From Vicingus serpentipes (GTDB lineage: Bacteria > Bacteroidota > Bacteroidia > Flavobacteriales_E > Vicingaceae), in NCBI RefSeq assembly GCF_007993035.1, contig NZ_VOOS01000003.1, positions 337,501 through 401,500 on the forward strand: a DNA stretch of 64,000 nucleotides, written 5' to 3'. How positions within the stretch are numbered: position 1 is the stretch's first letter; the number at the start of each line of letters is the position of its first letter. Below, in pieces: positions 61,277 to 64,000 of the stretch. A program made the position numbers and the translations under genes. Below the pieces are notes generated by a model, which was given only the letters and a program-made list of their open reading frames with translations, made no database searches and had not been told where the DNA came from.

Positions 61277-64000
61277 TTATTTTTTATCAATCTTTTTTGT
61301 AAAATCATACATAATTGGAGAAGCAATAAATAAAGAAGAGTATGTACCCACAATCACACCAATTAATAATGCAAACGAGAATCCTCTAATTACTTCACCA
61401 CCAAAAACAAATATCATTAACAATACGAAGATTGTACTTAAAGAAGTATTAACAGTTCTACTTAATGTGCTGTTAAGAGCTTCATTAATAACGTCTTCAT
61501 TGTCTCTCTTTTTAAATGATCCTAAGTATTCTCTAATTCTATCAAATACAACCACGGTATCATTTATAGAGTACCCAACTACTGTTAAGATTGCAGCAAT
61601 AAAAGCTTGGTCAACTTCTAGTGAGAAAGGTAAAATACCGTAGAAAATAGAGAAAATAGCAAGTGTAATTAATACATCATGGAATAATGCGAAGATTGCA
61701 CCAACACCAAATTGCCATTTTTTAAATCTAAAGACTATGTATATAAATATAATTATTAAAGAGAATAAGATAGACCAGAAAGATGATGTTTTAATGTCAT
61801 CAGCAATAGTAGGACCTACTTTTTGAGAACTCATTACCTCATATTTTGAACTTAATGAAGCTAGACCTTCATTTAATTTCCCTTCAACTACATCATCAGC
61901 ATTTTCATCTTCACTATCAATCATGAAAGTAGTTGTAATTTTTACTTGATTGTCATCACCAAAAGTTTTTGTTTCTGGTGAAGTTTCAAATAAACTTTCT
62001 AAGCTTTTAGAAATATCAACTGTTGATACAGGATTATCGAAACGAACAACGTAAGTTCTACCACCTTTAAAATCAATACCATATTGTAAACCTTTAGTTA
62101 ATAAAGAACCAAGGCCTATAACTATTATAATTCCTGAAAGGATGTAGAATTTTTTACGGTTAGTTAAAAAGTTAATGTTAGTGTTTTTAAACGCACCATC
62201 AGTTAATTTTGTAGAGAAGCTTAAAACTTTGTTTTTATTTAAGTTAAATTCAAATATTAAACGAGTAATAAAAATTGCAGTAAATAATGAGGTACCAATA
62301 CCTATTACTAATGTTTTAGCAAAACCTTCAACTGGTCCAGTTCCAAAGAACCATAATACAGCGCCAGTTAACAAAGTAGTAACGTTGGCATCAATAATAG
62401 ATGAGTATGCAAACTTATATCCATCAGCAACAGCAAGTCTAGTTCCTTTACCAGCAGCGATTTCCTCTCGGATACGTTCGAAAATAAGAACGTTTGCATC
62501 AACAGACATACCAATTGTTAAGATAATACCAGCTATACCAGGTAATGTAAGAGCAATTAATTGTGGCATTGAAGCTAATACACCAAATATGAAGAACATA
62601 TTTGCTAATAATGCAATAACAGATGCTATACCAGCTTTAGAGTAGTAAAATACCATATAAGCAAGTACAACTAATAAAGCAACAATGAATGAAAGCATTC
62701 CTTTGTTAATTGATTCTTGACCTAAAGTAGGACCAACAACATTTTCTTCTATAATTCTAGCAGGAGCAGGCAACTTACCAGCTTTTAAAATGTTTGCAAT
62801 TAATTTTGCTTCCTCAATATCAAAGTTTCCAGTAATGTTTGATTGACCACCAGAGATTTCACCTTGAACAGTTGGGAAAGAGTAAACTAAGTTATCTAAT
62901 GCAATTACAACAGATTTCCCGATGTTATCTGCTGTGATATGCTTCCATTTGTTAGCACCTTCACCGTTCATTGCCATATCAATTCTTGGAGAACCAGAAA
63001 ATTGATCGAATTGTTGAGAAGCATCAATAATTACATCACCTTCTAATACAGCTTTACCTTCTCTATTATCAACTTTAATTGCTAATAATTGTAAAAATTT
63101 ACCTTCGTCATCATAAGGTTTAGCAGTCCATAAAAACTTAATTCTTGGAGGGAATAAAGCTCTTACTTCTTTCATTGCCATGTAAGAATTTACTTTAGCA
63201 GTGTCTTTAATTGCTACATAACCTACTATTGGTCCTTGACCAGGGAAGTATTGTCCTTGCTCATCTTGGAAGATAGCTGGACGCATAATTGCAAATAAAG
63301 GATGGTCTTTAGCATAATCTTCAAAAGATTGCTCGGGAGTCGCTACAGCATTTGAATCAGAAGATTCACCTTCAGCACCTTCAATTTTATCTAATAAAGA
63401 AGCTGTTCCTTCTTCAGCAGAATTTACAGTAGAGTCAACTAAAGTTTCTATTGCATCAGCAACTTCTTCAGCAGTTCCTTCTGATAAAACTTCGTCAGTA
63501 ACAGTTGTATCAATAACACTAGCTTTAGCTTTATTTGCAGCACCTAATAATTCGTCAGCCTGAGCTAACATTGGATAAATTTCTTGATTTTCGTAAGTTA
63601 ACCAAAACTCTAATTTAGCAGTACCTTGTAATAATTGACGAACTCTAACTTTATCCTTAACACCAGGTAATTCAACTAAAATACGGTCAGAACCAGTTAA
63701 TTTTTGAATATTAGGTTGAGCTGCACCAAATAAACTAATTCTAGTTCTTAATACATTAAAAGAACGCTCAATAGCATCATCAGCTTCCTCTTTAATAAAA
63801 GCTAAAACTTCTTCGTTAGTTGCATTTGGAGATAATTTATCTTTGTTATCTAGTGTATAGAATATTGAAGATAATTTTCCGTTAGGATTTTTTTCTTGAT
63901 AAACTTGACCAAATAAAGTAACAAAATCAGCATTTGTAGCTTTTTGAGCAGTTTTAGCATCAATAATTGCTTGGTTAAAAGCATTGTCTTTGCTAAAAGA
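61277..64000 (-). CDS. secDF: SecD-SecF fusion translocase, 5' end outside window
   Basis: Membrane component of the Sec pathway that uses the proton gradient to pull secreted proteins out of the membrane. About 907 codons are visible and the frame stays open to base 64000 with no stop, so the N-terminus lies beyond the window; a Met at 63571 is internal. Visible: part of the first periplasmic domain (SDRILVELPG, RQLLQGTAKLEF), an acidic Ala/Glu/Ser-rich insertion (about 63305-63530), the SecD core with ISGGQSNITGNF and MSVDANVLIFERIREE, then the SecF half (from about 62185) with GIDFKGGRTYVV and NDTVVVFDRIREYL. SecD and SecF are joined in one chain, common in Bacteroidota. Confidence 0.96.
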   Translation of the reverse strand, partial: SFSKDNAFNQAIIDAKTAQKATNADFVTLFGQVYQEKNPNGKLSSIFYTLDNKDKLSPNATNEEVLAFIKEEADDAIERSFNVLRTRISLFGAAQPNIQKLTGSDRILVELPGVKDKVRVRQLLQGTAKLEFWLTYENQEIYPMLAQADELLGAANKAKASVIDTTVTDEVLSEGTAEEVADAIETLVDSTVNSAEEGTASLLDKIEGAEGESSDSNAVATPEQSFEDYAKDHPLFAIMRPAIFQDEQGQYFPGQGPIVGYVAIKDTAKVNSYMAMKEVRALFPPRIKFLWTAKPYDDEGKFLQLLAIKVDNREGKAVLEGDVIIDASQQFDQFSGSPRIDMAMNGEGANKWKHITADNIGKSVVIALDNLVYSFPTVQGEISGGQSNITGNFDIEEAKLIANILKAGKLPAPARIIEENVVGPTLGQESINKGMLSFIVALLVVLAYMVFYYSKAGIASVIALLANMFFIFGVLASMPQLIALTLPGIAGIILTIGMSVDANVLIFERIREEIAAGKGTRLAVADGYKFAYSSIIDANVTTLLTGAVLWFFGTGPVEGFAKTLVIGIGTSLFTAIFITRLIFEFNLNKNKVLSFSTKLTDGAFKNTNINFLTNRKKFYILSGIIIVIGLGSLLTKGLQYGIDFKGGRTYVVRFDNPVSTVDISKSLESLFETSPETKTFGDDNQVKITTTFMIDSEDENADDVVEGKLNEGLASLSSKYEVMSSQKVGPTIADDIKTSSFWSILFSLIIIFIYIVFRFKKWQFGVGAIFALFHDVLITLAIFSIFYGILPFSLEVDQAFIAAILTVVGYSINDTVVVFDRIREYLGSFKKRDNEDVINEALNSTLSRTVNTSLSTIFVLLMIFVFGGEVIRGFSFALLIGVIVGTYSSLFIASPIMYDFTKKIDKK

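Overview
The window is AT-rich chromosomal DNA from a member of the Bacteroidota, most likely a marine or aquatic Flavobacteriales-type bacterium. The reasons are four secreted enzymes with a C-terminal type IX secretion sorting domain (YPNP...), lineage-typical families (GWxTD protein, DUF4834, DUF5723-OmpA fusion, fused SecDF, CarB without its allosteric domain), and a clean Bacteroidota promoter (TTTG-N19-TATTTTTG) in front of rpmH. I cannot name the genus. Coding density is high: no gap between genes exceeds about 215 bases. I see no tRNA, rRNA, CRISPR array, transposase or prophage gene.

Layout. 1-3.4 kb: 3' part of hisS, hutH and a small alpha/beta hydrolase. 3.5-10.7 kb: a secreted M43 metalloprotease, a small lipoprotein, a DUF423 membrane protein, saccharopine dehydrogenase, futalosine hydrolase (menaquinone by the futalosine route) and an outer-membrane protein. 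10.7-18.2 kb: rhomboid protease + mutL, a secreted ASST-like protein, an RluA-type pseudouridine synthase, a TPR-SpoIIE phosphatase and DUF4834. 18.2-24.6 kb: carB, rpmH, a radical SAM/SPASM protein and an LTA-synthase-like sulfatase. 24.7-31.1 kb: a compact plus-strand operon (SDR, L,D-transpeptidase lipoprotein, rmuC, GWxTD lipoprotein, rlmB) facing a helical-repeat protein. 31.3-39.4 kb: secreted M1 aminopeptidase, bioA, a second rhomboid, uvrB and a co-transcribed helical-repeat protein. 39.4-46.5 kb: a secreted polyesterase-like hydrolase, the DUF5723-OmpA protein and the trkA-trkH potassium system.

46.6-52.3 kb holds the most unusual ground. A four-gene operon runs kynU-kmo-(outer-membrane protein)-(SAM methyltransferase). 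Between its end and a plus-strand methyltransferase sits a 760-base segment bounded by a perfect 12-base inverted repeat, with a second 10-base inverted repeat nested inside. It carries one orphan 150-residue gene and a REP-like motif, and looks like a small non-autonomous mobile cassette. 52.3-64 kb: rnhB + glycosyltransferase, diverging from a polysaccharide export cluster (Wzx-type flippase, two tandem Wzz-like proteins, O-antigen ligase/polymerase), then a GAF-SpoIIE phosphatase, an LpxD-type acyltransferase and the 3' part of secDF, cut by the window end.

Themes that link the genes: envelope and surface biogenesis (T9SS cargo, OmpA, SecDF, lipid A acylation, glycan export, L,D-transpeptidase), amino-acid catabolism (histidine, lysine, tryptophan), and DNA or RNA maintenance (mutL, uvrB, rmuC, rnhB, RNA modification). 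Several genes start with GTG or TTG, and 1-base TAATG overlaps (mutL/rhomboid, rmuC/GWxTD, trkA/trkH) suggest translational coupling.
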